From assembly GCA_010909165.1 (NCBI GenBank), contig MU008210.1, positions 62,001-126,000 on the forward strand: 64,000 nt of DNA, given 5' to 3'. Below are positions 21,074 through 32,053 of this stretch, in pieces; the first letter of the stretch is position 1; each line of letters opens with the position of its first letter. Below the pieces are notes generated by a model. The model saw nothing but the letters and a program-made list of their open reading frames with translations. It was not told the origin of the DNA and made no database searches. This stretch comes from Anthoceros angustus (Eukaryota > Streptophyta > Anthocerotopsida > Anthocerotales > Anthocerotaceae). Both the position numbers and the translations under genes were made by a program.

Positions 21074-22309
21074 TTATTTGGTGTTTTCTATTGATGTCAC
21101 GCTATTTTGACCACGAGTGATCAGGTGGGATTCACCACCGGGTGGAGCTTCACGTCTGGGTTCCCCAGCACGTTTCTTTCTGCATTCATTTTCATAGTGT
21201 CCAGGTATGCGACACCAATGACATGTACCTTTATTCTTCCGCTGATTTGAAGGGAAAGAAGGAGCCACATATGACCTCCTGGGTTGAGAGGATCCTCTGT
21301 AGGACCCACGGCCACGTCCACGACCTCTTGAGGTAAATAGAACTTGCTGATGTTGGTGTTGCTGTTGGCTGCGTCCAGTAGCAGCTCTGCTTGATTCCTC
21401 TTCAAGCAATGATCCAACTATCTCTGAGAATGTCACAGCAAGGGCATTACCTGCTGCTGCCGATTTGTTGGCTAAGCGTATAATTGAATTTTGAGAGCTG
21501 ATAAAACCTCTATAGCTAGGGGGCAGGGAAGTCATGAGAACTACAGCTGCCTCTACTTCTGTTAAATTATGTCCACATGAAGACAATTTTGCTCGCAAGG
21601 TACGAAATTTATGAACATGATGCTCAACACTATCTGTATCTTTCATGCGAAGTGCATATAGCAACGTTGCATTACTGCTGCTGCCGATTTGTTGGCTAAG
21701 CGTATAATTGAATTTTGAGAGCTGATAAAACCTCTATAGCTAGGGGGCAGGGAAGTCATGAGAACTACAGCTGCCTCTGCATACATTAAATTATGTCCAT
21801 AGAAGACAATTTTGCTGCAGGCCAAAATTTATGAACATGATGCTCAACACTATCTGTATCTTTCATGCGAAGTGCATATAGCAACCTGGTTGCATTTACG
21901 AATGATGTTGAATCCTTGGTAGCGAACATATAACATGAAAACTTGCCAAGCGCAGATGTGGTTTGCCCACAATATCTTTGGATCATATTTTTATCCAATG
22001 CTGAGAGGAGAATGCTCCGTGCACGCTTGTCCTTTCTCTGTCGCAATTGTTTGAGGCGATCACTGCATCGACAGTTTGTCCATTAACAATGTCCATAAGT
22101 TTGTGTTCCTCGAACACAGCAATCATTCGCATTTCCCAGATAGCATAATCGGTTCCATTGAACCGGTTTTTTATGTCAACTTTGGTGGTGTGAATCACAG
22201 TATTGGGAACAGGTGCACCGCCACTTCCACCTGAACCACTTCCTCCTCCACCACTCCCTTCACCACCGCTACCTTCTCCACCACTTCCTCCACCACCACT
22301 TCCTGACAT
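21074..22309 (-). pseudogene. Element B gag with Gly/Ser-rich N-terminus and internal duplication
   Basis: Gag starts at ATG 22309 with a repetitive Gly/Ser stretch (MSGSGGGGSGGEGSGG), then FNGTDYAIWEMRMIAVFEE and LMDIVNGQTVDAV. The capsid motif LLYALRMKDTDSVEHHVHKF occurs twice because about 220 bp are tandemly duplicated (21454-21666 and 21676-21890). The nucleocapsid knuckle CHWCRIPGHYENEC lies in 21074-21664. The poly-Gly start is unusual for copia but is shared by relative C in a shorter form. Frame breaks surround the duplication. Confidence 0.9.
21454..21890 (-). repeat. Tandem duplication inside element B gag (about 220-bp units)
   Basis: The segment containing GATTTGTTGGCTAAGCGTAT through AAGTGCATATAGCAAC occurs twice in direct orientation. 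The second unit (21676-21890) has small differences near 21795-21830. The unit is not a clean multiple that preserves the frame. Confidence 0.9.
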
Positions 22310-23211
22310 ATTGACAGGTGGTGTTGGAAATGGCAAGTGAAATTTAGGTCGGCGATGAAGAGCAAGTCTATGAGGAGGAGACCACATACATGGTAAGAAT
22401 TCTTACTACTGACCCTAATGTGTGACCATCTAATTGTCACTGACTAATTGTGTGTGGTGTCTGAAGAGGTAGAAGGAGGGGTCTGGTCTTCCTCATCAAA
22501 CATACGGGAAATTGAACACAGCACGTGATCCAAAGGCTGAGGAATTATCATGCAACCATAAGGTGGATCTGAGGATGAGACATCATGCGACTTGTGTAGA
22601 CAAAGTTGGGCTGTAGCGGCTAGTTCTAAATGTGCAAAATCATGAGACATTTGTGTGACTTTCTTTGTTAAGATGCCAATTTGTTTGTGCAAAGAGATCA
22701 GTTCTTTCTTGTGATTATATCTTTCTAGACGTGCATTGTCTTGCAGATTGTTAAGACGAAGTCTAAGAAACTTGATGTTTGATGTGCTGGATCTGTGTGT
22801 AGGATCTGTGCGCTGGAATGAGGGTGAAAAATTACAGCAATGTGTTGGGCGCAGTGGGGTGACAGTATGCTATTGTTGACAGCAGGTATACTGACCACAA
22901 CTAGTTTCAGGAGAGAATTGAAAACAGCGTTGCTGAAATCTGCTGTAATCTCTTCGGTAAGACATTTTGCAAGCAAGTCACTTGCGCATTCTCTCAAATC
23001 GCTCCCATTGGCTATATGCCTGCAAGAATTGCTTGCGGGCTCTAATGTAGGCTTGTTTCTCCTCCTCTGTCCAGGAAAGAGTAATGGTGGGCTGCACCAC
23101 CTGGGCGACTTATGCACGGATCTGATGCCATCCAGGTCCGCCGCGCCACAATTACGCTCTAATTGCGATGCTTAGACATGAAGGATTGTAGAGAAGCAAT
23201 TTATGCATTAT
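22310..23211 (-). other. Element B leader
   Basis: About 0.9 kb between primer site and gag. Short frames have no recognised domain. A leader of this length is seen also in element C (about 1 kb). Confidence 0.6.
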
Positions 23212-23223
23212 TGCTCGATACCA
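23212..23223 (-). other. Element B primer-binding site (tRNA-iMet type)
   Basis: TGGTATCGAGCA in element sense directly follows the 5' LTR end (CTTTA). As in elements A and C, the usual CAGAG of plant sites reads CGAG. Confidence 0.85.
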
Positions 23224-23422
23224 TAAAGTGGTATCCTCTGTTGAAGCACAATGACAAACGCATGAGAGCACAAGAGAATAATACATTAAGATCAAGAAAG
23301 GTATATAAAAGAGTGAGAGTATTGTAACCGTTTTTAAACCTAATAAATTATCGATGACCTAACCCTAATGAAACATTAATAAAACTAGAGTTAGGTATGA
23401 ACTAAAAATATATTATCCAATA
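23224..23422 (-). repeat. Element B 5' LTR
   Basis: 199-bp partner of 8917-9135, ending CCAATA before the TTCCC duplication at 23423-23427. It contains GTATATAAAAGAG on the plus strand near the middle; the element-sense promoter was not resolved. Confidence 0.9.
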
Positions 23423-23427
23423 TTCCC

Positions 23428-23565
23428 TCAACCCCGCTACTTCTTTCAAAGGGGTTGGCTCAGGCGGAACTTCTCGCGCCGGTGCAGGCATCACAACCTC
23501 CTTCTTCTCAACCCTCCGCTTAACTACGGGCTTTTCCTTCTCGCCATCCTCCGCAAGGTTAGTGT
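23428..23565 (-). pseudogene. G1 gypsy gag, part upstream of the element B insertion
   Basis: Continuation of the G1 gag. The minus frame is Lys/Glu/Pro-rich (EKEKPVVKRRVEKKEVVMP) and joins in frame with the portion left of element B when B and one TTCCC copy are ignored. It belongs to the variable charged region upstream of the zinc knuckles. Further upstream (right of 23565) no confident gag could be read. Confidence 0.75.
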
Positions 23566-24440
23566 GTTATGGGGCTTCAGTGAAGAGTCCGTTATAGCAC
23601 ATTGTGGGATGTCAGTAGTGGATGTCACTTGTGCAGGGGAAAGACGCCGACGTCGGGAATTGTCTTCGCCAAGTATGCCGCATGGTGTTCCGATGGCGAG
23701 AATACGAACTTGTATGCACCATGAGCGGCGACCCTCCGGCAAGGAGAGTTGGGGTTGAAGGGCGCTTTTGATGTTCGCATGATTGCAGCCGTGGCTTGTT
23801 CATGGCGATGGGTATGGGAAGCGGAGAACATACGGTCGAGAGACCTGGGCTATCAATAGAGGTCCTACGATGCGGCGACTTCGATCACCTCCGAGGATGA
23901 TGTGCGAATCGTTTCCCAAACCTTTGAGCGAGACATTGCAGAGCGTCAAAGGACTCGTCTGCGTTATGTCGGCGAGCACGGCGGCGTGTCGTTGAGGAAG
24001 AGTGAAGTGGACATTGTGTGTTGACTACTGGAAACCTTGTTGCAATCGGATGTTTGCGTGTGAAAGAAAAGATTTGAGGCGGTATAGATTTATTAGAATG
24101 TGCAGACAAAAGCGAGAGACATTCCTTCAGTCTCTAGTCCATCGCGATTGAGGGGCCAATGACAAAGGAAAAGTTGTCACTCATGTCATGGGGAGTGTTC
24201 CGATATGATGTTGTCTGAAGGCGTTCAAAAGAGTATATTGTGTGGGACACAACAGGTATGAGGAGTTAAAGGCTAGGGTCCTTCATAACTCACCGTGGGA
24301 TGGTTTCAGAACAAACCCCATCTGTTGATCTCACGCGCTAGGGCCATAGCTTGGATGGGCGGTACTTTTATGTACATGGTGAGAGGCTCCCAAATGTGGA
24401 GGTTTTCAATCTTCCGACACGCATACAAAATTAGAAATAT
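23566..24440. other. Unassigned stretch, possible G1 gag N-terminus or leader
   Basis: Minus-strand frames with SKAPFNPNSPCRR and AHGAYKFVFSPSEHHAAYLA might be a decayed gag N-terminus, because they lie directly upstream of G1 gag. No conserved capsid motif, LTR or primer site was found, so the 5' end of G1 is undefined. Confidence 0.3.
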
Positions 24441-24442
24441 GG

Positions 24443-25081
24443 TTGCTATACAAACAAGAGTGCGAAAGGTCAGGACTCAGATATGTCACCTACGCGTGGT
24501 TCTTAAAGCTATGGAAATGCAACTACAGCAGAGTGAAGATCCCAAAGTCAAACCGGTTCTCGACATGCTCGCCAAGATTGAAGACAACTATCGAACTCAA
24601 CGGAAGGTCGATCAAGGTATCGGGCACTCTTGTTCCTCCGCATGCTATCCTTTCTAACCTTTTTTGTGTGAACTACTGCGATTTGTCGCTGGTCTGGATC
24701 CTAGGTGCCGTCATGCGGCCAATGGCTAAGCACGTGCTGCTGTTGGCAGAGAAGGATGTGAGTAAGGCGGTCCGAGCGGCGGAGAACTACGAGGAATCGA
24801 TGCACCAACGGAGGACGAGGACGCCTCCAGGCGGGAAGAAGAAAAAGAAGAAACGGGGGTCGGAATCCGAGGATGAAGAGCCCTCGGAAGAGGAGGACGA
24901 AGAAACTGAGGTTACTTCGGAGGAAGAGGAGGAGGTTTCCGAAGAAGAATCCGAGGACGCCGCGGAAGAGGAGGAACCTGCTCATGTAGAAAAAAAAGAG
25001 CGATTCGATTTGGAATGCACGGATGCATGGGCCGGGGCCGAGAACCGCACCTTCCTAAGCAAGAGCGGAGGCGAGCTTTAG
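24443..25081 (+). CDS. Hypothetical protein with Lys run and long acidic tract
   Basis: A 212-codon plus-strand frame. Residues 5-50 include LRYVTYAWFLKLWKCNY and SRVKIPKSNRFSTC. The W-x(5-8)-VKIPK-x-x-RFSxC pattern resembles a zinc-binding segment of transposase-like proteins in lower plants, from memory and unconfirmed. Residues about 85-110 read MRPMAKHVLLLAEKDVSKAVRAA. Then come a KKKKKK run, about 55 residues rich in Asp/Glu/Ser, and the end KKERFDLECTDAWAGAENR. The true start is unclear, and the region around residues 48-80 may be frameshifted. No neighbouring gene explains it. It may be part of a decayed mobile element, and I assign no function. Confidence 0.5.
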   Translation: MLYKQECERSGLRYVTYAWFLKLWKCNYSRVKIPKSNRFSTCSPRLKTTIELNGRSIKVSGTLVPPHAILSNLFCVNYCDLSLVWILGAVMRPMAKHVLLLAEKDVSKAVRAAENYEESMHQRRTRTPPGGKKKKKKRGSESEDEEPSEEEDEETEVTSEEEEEVSEEESEDAAEEEEPAHVEKKERFDLECTDAWAGAENRTFLSKSGGEL

Positions 25082-25689
25082 TGGGATGGAAATAGAAGAA
25101 TTTGAAAGAAGACCCTGCAGCTCTTGCTCATAATGGTTCTCTTGGAGAGAAGCCTACAACCCCCAGAACATGTCTACGAGAAAAGAAGAAAAAGAAGGAA
25201 TGGCCTCCCTGGCAGAGGGGGTAAGAGGTCCCTAGCTGACTTTAGGGACACTTGGAGGGGGAAGCACACCTCCTCAACTCCTGCGATGAAATTCTCCAAA
25301 ATGTTGCTATCTCGGGATAGGGCCAAGGGCCACATTCCTAGAAAAGGAACTTGATGACCTAATGTCTTCCAGAGACCACATAACCTGCTTGTTGAAATCT
25401 CCAAGTTGAGAAAGAAAAACTGGAGAGGGGGGACAGTGCAAATGAGGTACCTAGGGTAGCGCGCGAAGTAGGAAGAGAGGATGCCGAAGGCCACAGTACT
25501 TATGGGTCGCCCAACTTAGAAAGGTCGTCGATATGCGTGTAAACGATCTGGACTCGGAAACCCCCTATTGGGATGTGTCTTGAAGTGTTTTTTTTTGTTT
25601 TTTGGTCGAGTGTGGTGTGAAAATAAGTCAGGTTGAGAGTAGGCAAGGGTATTTATAAAAGAAACGTCCTTGGCCTATGGTTTTCTTGT
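25082..25689. other. Unassigned stretch
   Basis: No domain was recognised on either strand. A T-rich run lies at 25589-25601. Confidence 0.4.
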
Positions 25690-25800
25690 TTTATTTCTTA
25701 GGTTAGATAATAAAATTAGAACTCGATGTTCCTTGGCCCATGGACTTAGGATATGTCCACTAAAAGGTCTATATATGTGAGGTAGGGGGTTGGTATAATT
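25690..25800. repeat. Fragment related to the LTR family at 53.4, 58.5 and 63.7 kb
   Basis: TCCACTAAAAGGTCTATATATG near 25755-25776 matches TCCACTAAAAGACTCTATATAT near 63787-63808, with AT-rich flanks of similar composition. Only a short part is shared and the palindrome array seen elsewhere is not clear here. Orientation of the parent element is uncertain. Confidence 0.5.
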
Positions 25801-28180
25801 AGGGAGTGATAGGTCTATAGGAGTCGGTAGGCGAATGAATAGTGTGGGGTTGTGGATTGGGGTGTGGGCGGGCGGTCGCGGTCGAGCAGGGTAGGGGCAG
25901 GAACTTAACCCTAGGAAATGTGATCCGTTCGGACAGCAGGCCTGTGGAGGGGCAGGCGGCGGGGCCTGCGGGGGCCCAGTCGAGGTTGCATCGGGAGAAC
26001 CGCGATCTGCGGGAGGCGCGGGCGCACCCAGGAAGGAGCTCGAACCCCATCCAGCGACATCAGCAGAGCTAGGAAGGCGCTGGCAGTTGGCGGAGGTAGG
26101 AACCACAGGCCCGCCCGGTGGTGTGCGTTGATTTGGGCGAGACCGGGAGGCTCTTGTGGAGGATGGCGCCCAAGGTCTGTGAGTTGTGCTCCATGGCCAA
26201 ACATGGATCATTGGAAAGTTATTTGAGGCTGGTGAAGGAGGCTGAAGCTTGGCTTCATGGAAGAGCGGTGGAATTACATGAACTTGGGAATGTGAGTGTC
26301 GCGCCACAGGACAAGCGACGGGCGGGGGGTTGGCGAGTTGGGACACAGGTTGGTTAGGAGGGTGTATGGGCGCGATAAGGAGGAGGCGGGCGGTTTGGTG
26401 ATGGGCCGTCCGGAAAGCCTGACGGCCGGCGCCTGGTTAAGCGGGCGTGGTCGGGAACCAATTTGTTGTGAGGTTGTATATGTGATTGATGGAGTCGGCG
26501 GATGGCTCCTATGTTTCTGCACAAGCGGGATTATTTACCACTTGCTGTTGTTCCTTCATGAAGTGGTCAAGGGGATCGATTGAGGGGAATTCTCTTGACA
26601 AGTTGTGTGAAGAGGTTGAACTGATTTCTCCTACCCTCGACCCTCTCTAATCTCACCATTTTGGTCCATCTTTATGTGCATACTAGCGCGCGGAGGTGAG
26701 TGTAGCCTCCCTCCACATGTGGAAGCCGGTTAGGGAGGTGAAATGGAAGGCGGAGGAGCCCAAGGAGGAAAAATCGGATAGGCGGGAGTGGCTGGCGGCG
26801 ATTCGGAGGAAGGAAATTTCCCACCAAAGAGGAAGAGGGTGAAAGGCGGGCCTCGGAAAAGGTGAAGGCGGCGCGTCACCGGTCAGCAGGCGCTCTGAAA
26901 GCCAAGCGGCGAGGTGGCGGAAGAGGCGCGATCAGAGGACAATTTCTTGACACGGATGCGATGATGAATCAACTCCGGAGGTTTAGGGGCGACCTCGAGC
27001 GGACCCCTCCTCGGCATGGGAAGAGATTTTCAAGGGGACTCCAGCAGCGGTGGATGCAAGCGAATTGGTGAGGTGCGCACCTTCTTTGGGAGAAAGTTCT
27101 CGACGGAGGATGGCGTCTCGGCGGGGCCGCCACAACAAGTGGACTTGCGGGGCACCACGTCGATGATCGACTGGCCGGTTGTTGGATCAAGCGGCTTTAG
27201 CTCTCACGGCTCGGTGTGCGGGCGGCGGAGGAAGTGGTGAAGGCCGGGTTTGTGAAGAGAGGCCAAGCAAGCGGGAGGAAGACAAGCGGAACCTAGAAAT
27301 AAGGGCCAAGATTCGAAGATTTGTGAGGCCGGGAGAAGTTGCAAGCCATGGCAGGCGAGCGCTCATGGCTCAAAGGATGCCCAGGGCGAACCGGGAGATG
27401 CGGGGGGTTGTTGCGAGCCGGGAGGCGGCCTCGGTGGAAAGGCCCATAAGCTGGAGGCGATATAAGCGAGGCGGGATGAGGCACGTGGCGGGCGAGAAAG
27501 ACAAAGGGAAGAGGCGGTGGCGGGACCACGGCAGGGGTAGTGGAAGGAACTACAGGCGGAAGGAAGCGACAAAGTGGCAGAAACCTCACCTACGTTCTTT
27601 GAGCGGTGATTGGAGTCCACTACAGCGGTAGTGGGCTCGCTACCGACATTGGCGCAACTACAGGCGGCGGGCGGAGCAGGATGCGTGGCGCCTCGCGAGA
27701 CATGGACGAGCAACGTGTAGCCTACGGGAGGAGGGTAAGCACCTCGGTCGTGAGGAGGTCCTATTATATTGGCACATGGATGAGGAAACTTATGTTCTGG
27801 TCTATATGTGAATGGAGGCAGCGTAACCTTCCTTGTCCATGTGCGTGTGGAAATAGGAGGGATCGGGGCCTACCTCAGTGAGGACCCAGTGCATACTTCT
27901 GCGCGTGTGGGGTTGGCCCCTATTATGCGGAGGCGACTTTGGAGGAGTTAAGTGAGGAGGAGGTCCGAGCTTGGGTGGGCGAGGCAGTAATAATCCTCGG
28001 CAATAGGCGGCAAGCGGAAGGCGGAAGCTCAGGCGGTACACCTCAAATTAGGGGCGTCAGCGGTGGTGAGGTGGAAGTAGTGTGGGAAAACTGTCGGATC
28101 GGTGGCGGGGAGCTCGTGGCGGCGGGGTGGAGGCGAGGCAGGCGGCCAAGTCGAGGGAGGCGCGAGATAGCGTGATAGCA
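25801..28180 (+). other. GC- and purine-rich stretch with broken Lys/Arg/Glu-rich frames
   Basis: The plus strand is rich in GGAGGCGG-type sequence and gives several overlapping charged frames. Examples are KAEEPKEEKSDRREWLAAIRRKE near 26750 and the 150-codon frame 27179-27631. Composition resembles the coiled-coil ORFs of the G2/G3 units, but on the opposite strand. No conserved motif and no LTR was found. It is likely retroelement-derived and decayed. Confidence 0.35.
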
Positions 28181-28335
28181 TCCTAAGATAATTTGGTTAG
28201 GATCTTGCACTAGACCTAGGGCGCTCCGGTGTGGCGCGTCCTTCACGATAGCCATCTTAGGACCTAAAAATCCGGGGCATGCGCGGCCGGTATATAAGAG
28301 GGTGCCTCCCGTCGGATAATTTGGTTGAGATCCCC
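28181..28335 (+). promoter_or_regulatory. Possible TATA promoter between two direct repeats
   Basis: GGTATATAAGAGGGTG at 28289-28304 is a strong plant-type TATA box on the plus strand in a GC-rich setting. GATAATTTGGTT.AGATC occurs on both sides (28187 and 28316, about 129 bp apart). It may be a remnant of an LTR promoter; no transcript start or gene could be linked. Confidence 0.4.
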
Positions 28336-29768
28336 ACGCTGCTGTGGCTGGTTGGAGCGTCCAATTAGAGGCGGGGGTGTGCAGCTCCTAGGAATGGTCG
28401 AGAGCTTGCTCCATGGTGGAGGAGGAAGGCGATCGGGCGTCTTCTTGACAAAGGGAAGGAACTAAAGGGATTGGCGCGGGGGTGCGGGCTTGCTCGTAAC
28501 GCTCTTGTGGCACAGGCTCTTCTCCCTTGCTTCTTTCCCTGGTTGTGTTCGATTGAAGTGCATGTGTGTGGTGGTGGATGCGAAGGGCGAATCGAGAGAG
28601 AGGAGAAGGAGTGAGGCGGATCGGGAAGGAGATTAAATCTTGATGCGGTGAATCGTGAGTGGGAAGGAAGAGAAAAGCAGTGGAGAGGTCATGGTCGAAA
28701 TTTGTGTAAGGATCGCTGAATTGAGCGGTCTTTGTCGAAGGAAGTGCGCATAGAGCGTTGTTTCACAGGAAATAAGGTGGTGTGGCGCCCTCGTGTGTGT
28801 GTGCATGTGTGTGGATTGAAGGTAGGGAAGCCTAGGAGTCCCCAGTGTCAGGAATCGGGCTGGCATAGTGTGGTAGAATATCACCCAGACTACGGGTGGA
28901 GACAACCCAGCCGCGTGAATCGATCGCTAGGGTTTGGTGTGGGACCCACCTCGGTGTTCGTTCCACTACCTGGTAGTGGTGCGGACTACCGCAGTAGTAG
29001 AACGGGGGACGAGGTCGGGGAGTTAGATCCGTGGTAGTTGGACAAGACGGGAGGTAGTAGTAGTTGAGTAGATAGGTGTGAGGTGGTAGCATGTAAGACC
29101 TGACTTAGCTAGGCGAAGGTCGGTAGTGATAGAAGATAGCGTCTCTTGGCACAAAACATTCCCTTGGGAGCGAATCCCAGGACTACAACGACAATGAGGG
29201 TGAATGTGGACCTCACTGTGTCTCAGGATACGAGATTCCACTCCACAATGCGCAAGATACTCTTTCAAAGCAGCATCCACAAATTCCCATATAAAGCCCG
29301 AGGGCCCAATCAGATTCAAGGACCCTTGTGGAGAATCAATATCCCCATGCCCCCCTTCTCCCCACCTCCCGGGATAATGAAGGGGGCCATGTGCGTAGCC
29401 CACTCATTGGTCATGCTGGGCGGACTCCGCCCTTTGAGGCTCATTGGCCATGAGCACATATGGGACATTACTCTCCACATGCATACATGTATGCTACGCT
29501 TGCCTAGTTCCCTACCTTCACATGCATACATGCATGCTATATTTCATATGGTTGGTTACTTGTGTCCCAAATAATCTTATTAAAAATATTTACTAATTTA
29601 AAAATTACTAATTAGTTAGGCAATGGGTCCTATATAAAGTCGAGAGCAATGGTGAATAGTTGCAAGAGAATACTATTTATCCTACTCTAGCTTCTCTTGC
29701 TTCTCTGCGCTTTGCACATCATTAAAGGCTCAAGTCAAGTAGCCTTCCTCCTTATCATTAAAGTGACG
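28336..29768. other. Unassigned stretch
   Basis: No gene was recognised. 28780-28820 is GT-rich. 29475-29550 contains two CACATGCATACATG.ATGCT repeats, the first including the perfect palindrome GCATACATGTATGC, with several CATGCA (RY/Sph-type) motifs. Confidence 0.4.
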
Positions 29769-30540
29769 AGGATGGACAAAACAAAGATGGCGATTAATAA
29801 ATTAATGAAGTGCGCTCACATTAAGCGAAAATGATCTTGAAGGAGCAAAAACTTGTTACTTCAAGCACAAAACTTTTCCCAAGTATTTATTCGGTGAAGA
29901 CAACACTTTCTTGTTTTCGTTAACACATGGCATGACTATGTCCATGTTTCCCTCTTCGTCTGAGATGTAAATAGTGCATATATGTAGAACTAACACATTA
30001 ATTGTTCCTAATAATCGATTGAATGATATTGCTTACCTCCTTGCCATCTTGGAGGTGGAAATTGCAGCAAAAAAAACTAAATTATCCTTGGGTTCAGCTG
30101 GTCCCATGTATAAGCTGATGCGGGCTTCTTCAAGTTGACCCACTTGCAGATGCGAATACCATTAAAAAAAGGTACAAGAAACTAGCTTTGCTGCTGCATC
30201 CTGACAAGAACAAAGAAGTTGGAGCTGCGAATGCTTTCCAACTAATTTTAGAAGCACAAACTATTCTTTTGGATAAAAGGTGCGAAATTTTGATACTCAA
30301 ATCCAAAAATCTACATGTCATATAAGGCATCGAAAGTAGTTCCACAATAAAACGTCTTGCAAGGAAGCAAGGAGCATAATAATTTGCTGAAAAACTTCAA
30401 AAAATTCAAAAACAGCAAAATGAGTTCTACCAGCAGCGTAATCATAACGTTCCAACTCCAAGTTTTGAAGATCAAAATTATTATTCTAAACAAGAGTACC
30501 GGGATAAACAATATTGTGATGAAGAGTATTAAAGTACCAT
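29769..30540 (+). pseudogene. J-domain protein gene (plant DnaJ/DUF3444-like), decayed
   Basis: The plus strand encodes a recognisable J-domain. From about 30130 it reads LQVDPLADANTIKKRYKKL, then ALLLHPDKNKEVGAANAFQ and AQTILLDKRCE, with the HPD tripeptide that stimulates Hsp70 ATPase intact. Upstream, from ATG 29775, MDKTKMAINKLMKCAHIKRK and, after a frame change, GAKNLLLQAQNFSQ match the N-terminal repeat-like region of plant DUF3444 J-proteins. A stop precedes the J-domain where WYGIL would stand. A Gln/Asn-rich tail (LQKIQKQQNEFYQQRNHN) follows to about 30530 in another frame. It is a pseudogene or badly sequenced exon. No DUF3444 was found. Confidence 0.72.
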
Positions 30541-32053
30541 CCGGATGCTACATGCGCACATAAATATAAAACTTCTTTAACATGACATGCCCCATGACTG
30601 TAATGAGCTCTTTGTTTTTTTCTTTATACATAGTTTTATAATATTTGTAGATCAACGTTGTGAATTTGAGCTACATTAATAAAAACATGTTTTTGTATGA
30701 ATATTATTTTTTCTATGCATTATACTTGAAGAAAAATCATACGTTTTCACTTACATATAATGTACAAAAACTGTGCCTTCTGCAAGCATACCTCTCACAC
30801 CACACAAACACTCAAACTTTTCCGGGGGCACTACAACTTCTATGTCATGCTCGTGCAAAACAAGATAAACTCATTCCAAAAAGCAGCATTTCGATATGAC
30901 CTCTTACGCCTTGCCTCGTAGTTTACTCGCCTTCTTTGGGGTTTGTGATTGCATTATGGTAACTACCGCTGGGCAATTCAAGGGTGGTGGTTCTATGACT
31001 ACCTGGTTCCTCCACCTCCTCTTCTCCTTTGAGTGTCCTCCACATCCACCTCCCGTTTGCCTCGTCTTTATGCTCTTCAATGACAATTTTGCAATCCAAG
31101 CTCCTTACTATTCGACTTCCTCATAAGAAGATGAAAAGTCCAGCAATTGTTGGAAGATGCGGCAATTCTCCCCTCCTTCCCTTCCTCACCAATGCGAGGC
31201 TACTCTAAATTTGAGGTATCTTTGCCTCCAAGCTCGCTCCAATCCGTTGTGATTCTACAACTCCTTGCTACTCCTACCGGGTTCTTTGGGGTTTGTAATT
31301 TCGTGTGCGTGCATTGGCTCTTTGGGATTTCGATTTCTTGGTGCTCTTGTCCTCTCCTCCTAGATTGAAGTTGCCTTAGCTCAGTGTGCCTTCCCCTCTT
31401 GCTCTTCCTCCCCATGCTCCTCTGCCTTCCTCCCTATCCGCTTCTACCAAATGGTTGGAATCAAAAATTGCAGTTGCTTAAGGGTGGTAGCATGGTTTGG
31501 TGATACACTTTAGTACCATATGGCTTGGGACACTTGGTTACTTTGAAAAGAGAGAGATGTGAGAGGGTGACTTTAAGTTTTCATTAAAATAATATTTCAA
31601 TATATTTTAGTTTCACTTTTATATACTTTTACGTTTGCTATTATTTACTTACTTTTACTTTTACTTGGATCTCTTTTCATTCGGTGGTAAGTCAACCCTT
31701 ACTACCCCAATTTGACCTTACGCTGCGCACTCGCTATTGCCATCCGGGCTCGTGTTGAGTTGATCCTTCCATACGAGGCGGCTGGATGCAATCTCCGCAC
31801 TTGCTGCTTGTCCGGCCGACGATCGCACACTCCAGGCTCGGAAGATCGCATGCTCGAGCCTGGTTGTTGTAATCAACCCTTTGTCGCATTGTGAGCTATG
31901 TGGGGCTTCTTATAGGAGCCTCCTTCCCTTCTGCGCGGGCTCCCCATGCAAGCTCGAGCTGCGGCAGCAGAATCAGTTTTGTTTGTGCAGTTTGAAGGTA
32001 ATGTGCCTTGTGTGTGGCAATTAGTGTTTTGCGGCTTGTGAGGCTTGCTTGCT
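30541..32053. other. Unassigned stretch
   Basis: 30560-30780 is AT-rich and may be the 3' flank of the J-protein relic. 30900-31430 contains similar, loosely repeated phrases such as CTTCTTTGGGGTTTGTGATT (30932) and GTTCTTTGGGGTTTGTAATT (31280). No domain was found. 31590-31680 is rich in TTTTACTT. Confidence 0.4.

Larger units (their letters stand above)
8917..23422 (-). mobile_element. Copia element B (14.5 kb including nested element A)
   Basis: A minus-strand Ty1/copia retrotransposon bounded by LTRs at 8917-9135 and 23224-23422 and flanked by the exact 5-bp duplication TTCCC (8912-8916, 23423-23427). Reading right to left the order is 5' LTR, primer site, Gly-rich gag, CCHC knuckle, protease, integrase, reverse transcriptase, RNase H, polypurine tract, 3' LTR. 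This is the canonical copia order. The RT is interrupted by element A (10725-18679). Without A the element would be about 6.5 kb, normal for copia. The host site is gypsy G1 gag. Several frameshifts and a gag duplication make B non-autonomous as written. Confidence 0.92.

Noticed and set aside
24701-24985. Hydrophobic minus-strand frame (Leu/Phe-rich), possible membrane protein
   Set aside because: It is the antisense of the Glu/Lys-rich tract on the plus strand, which always yields Leu/Phe-rich text.
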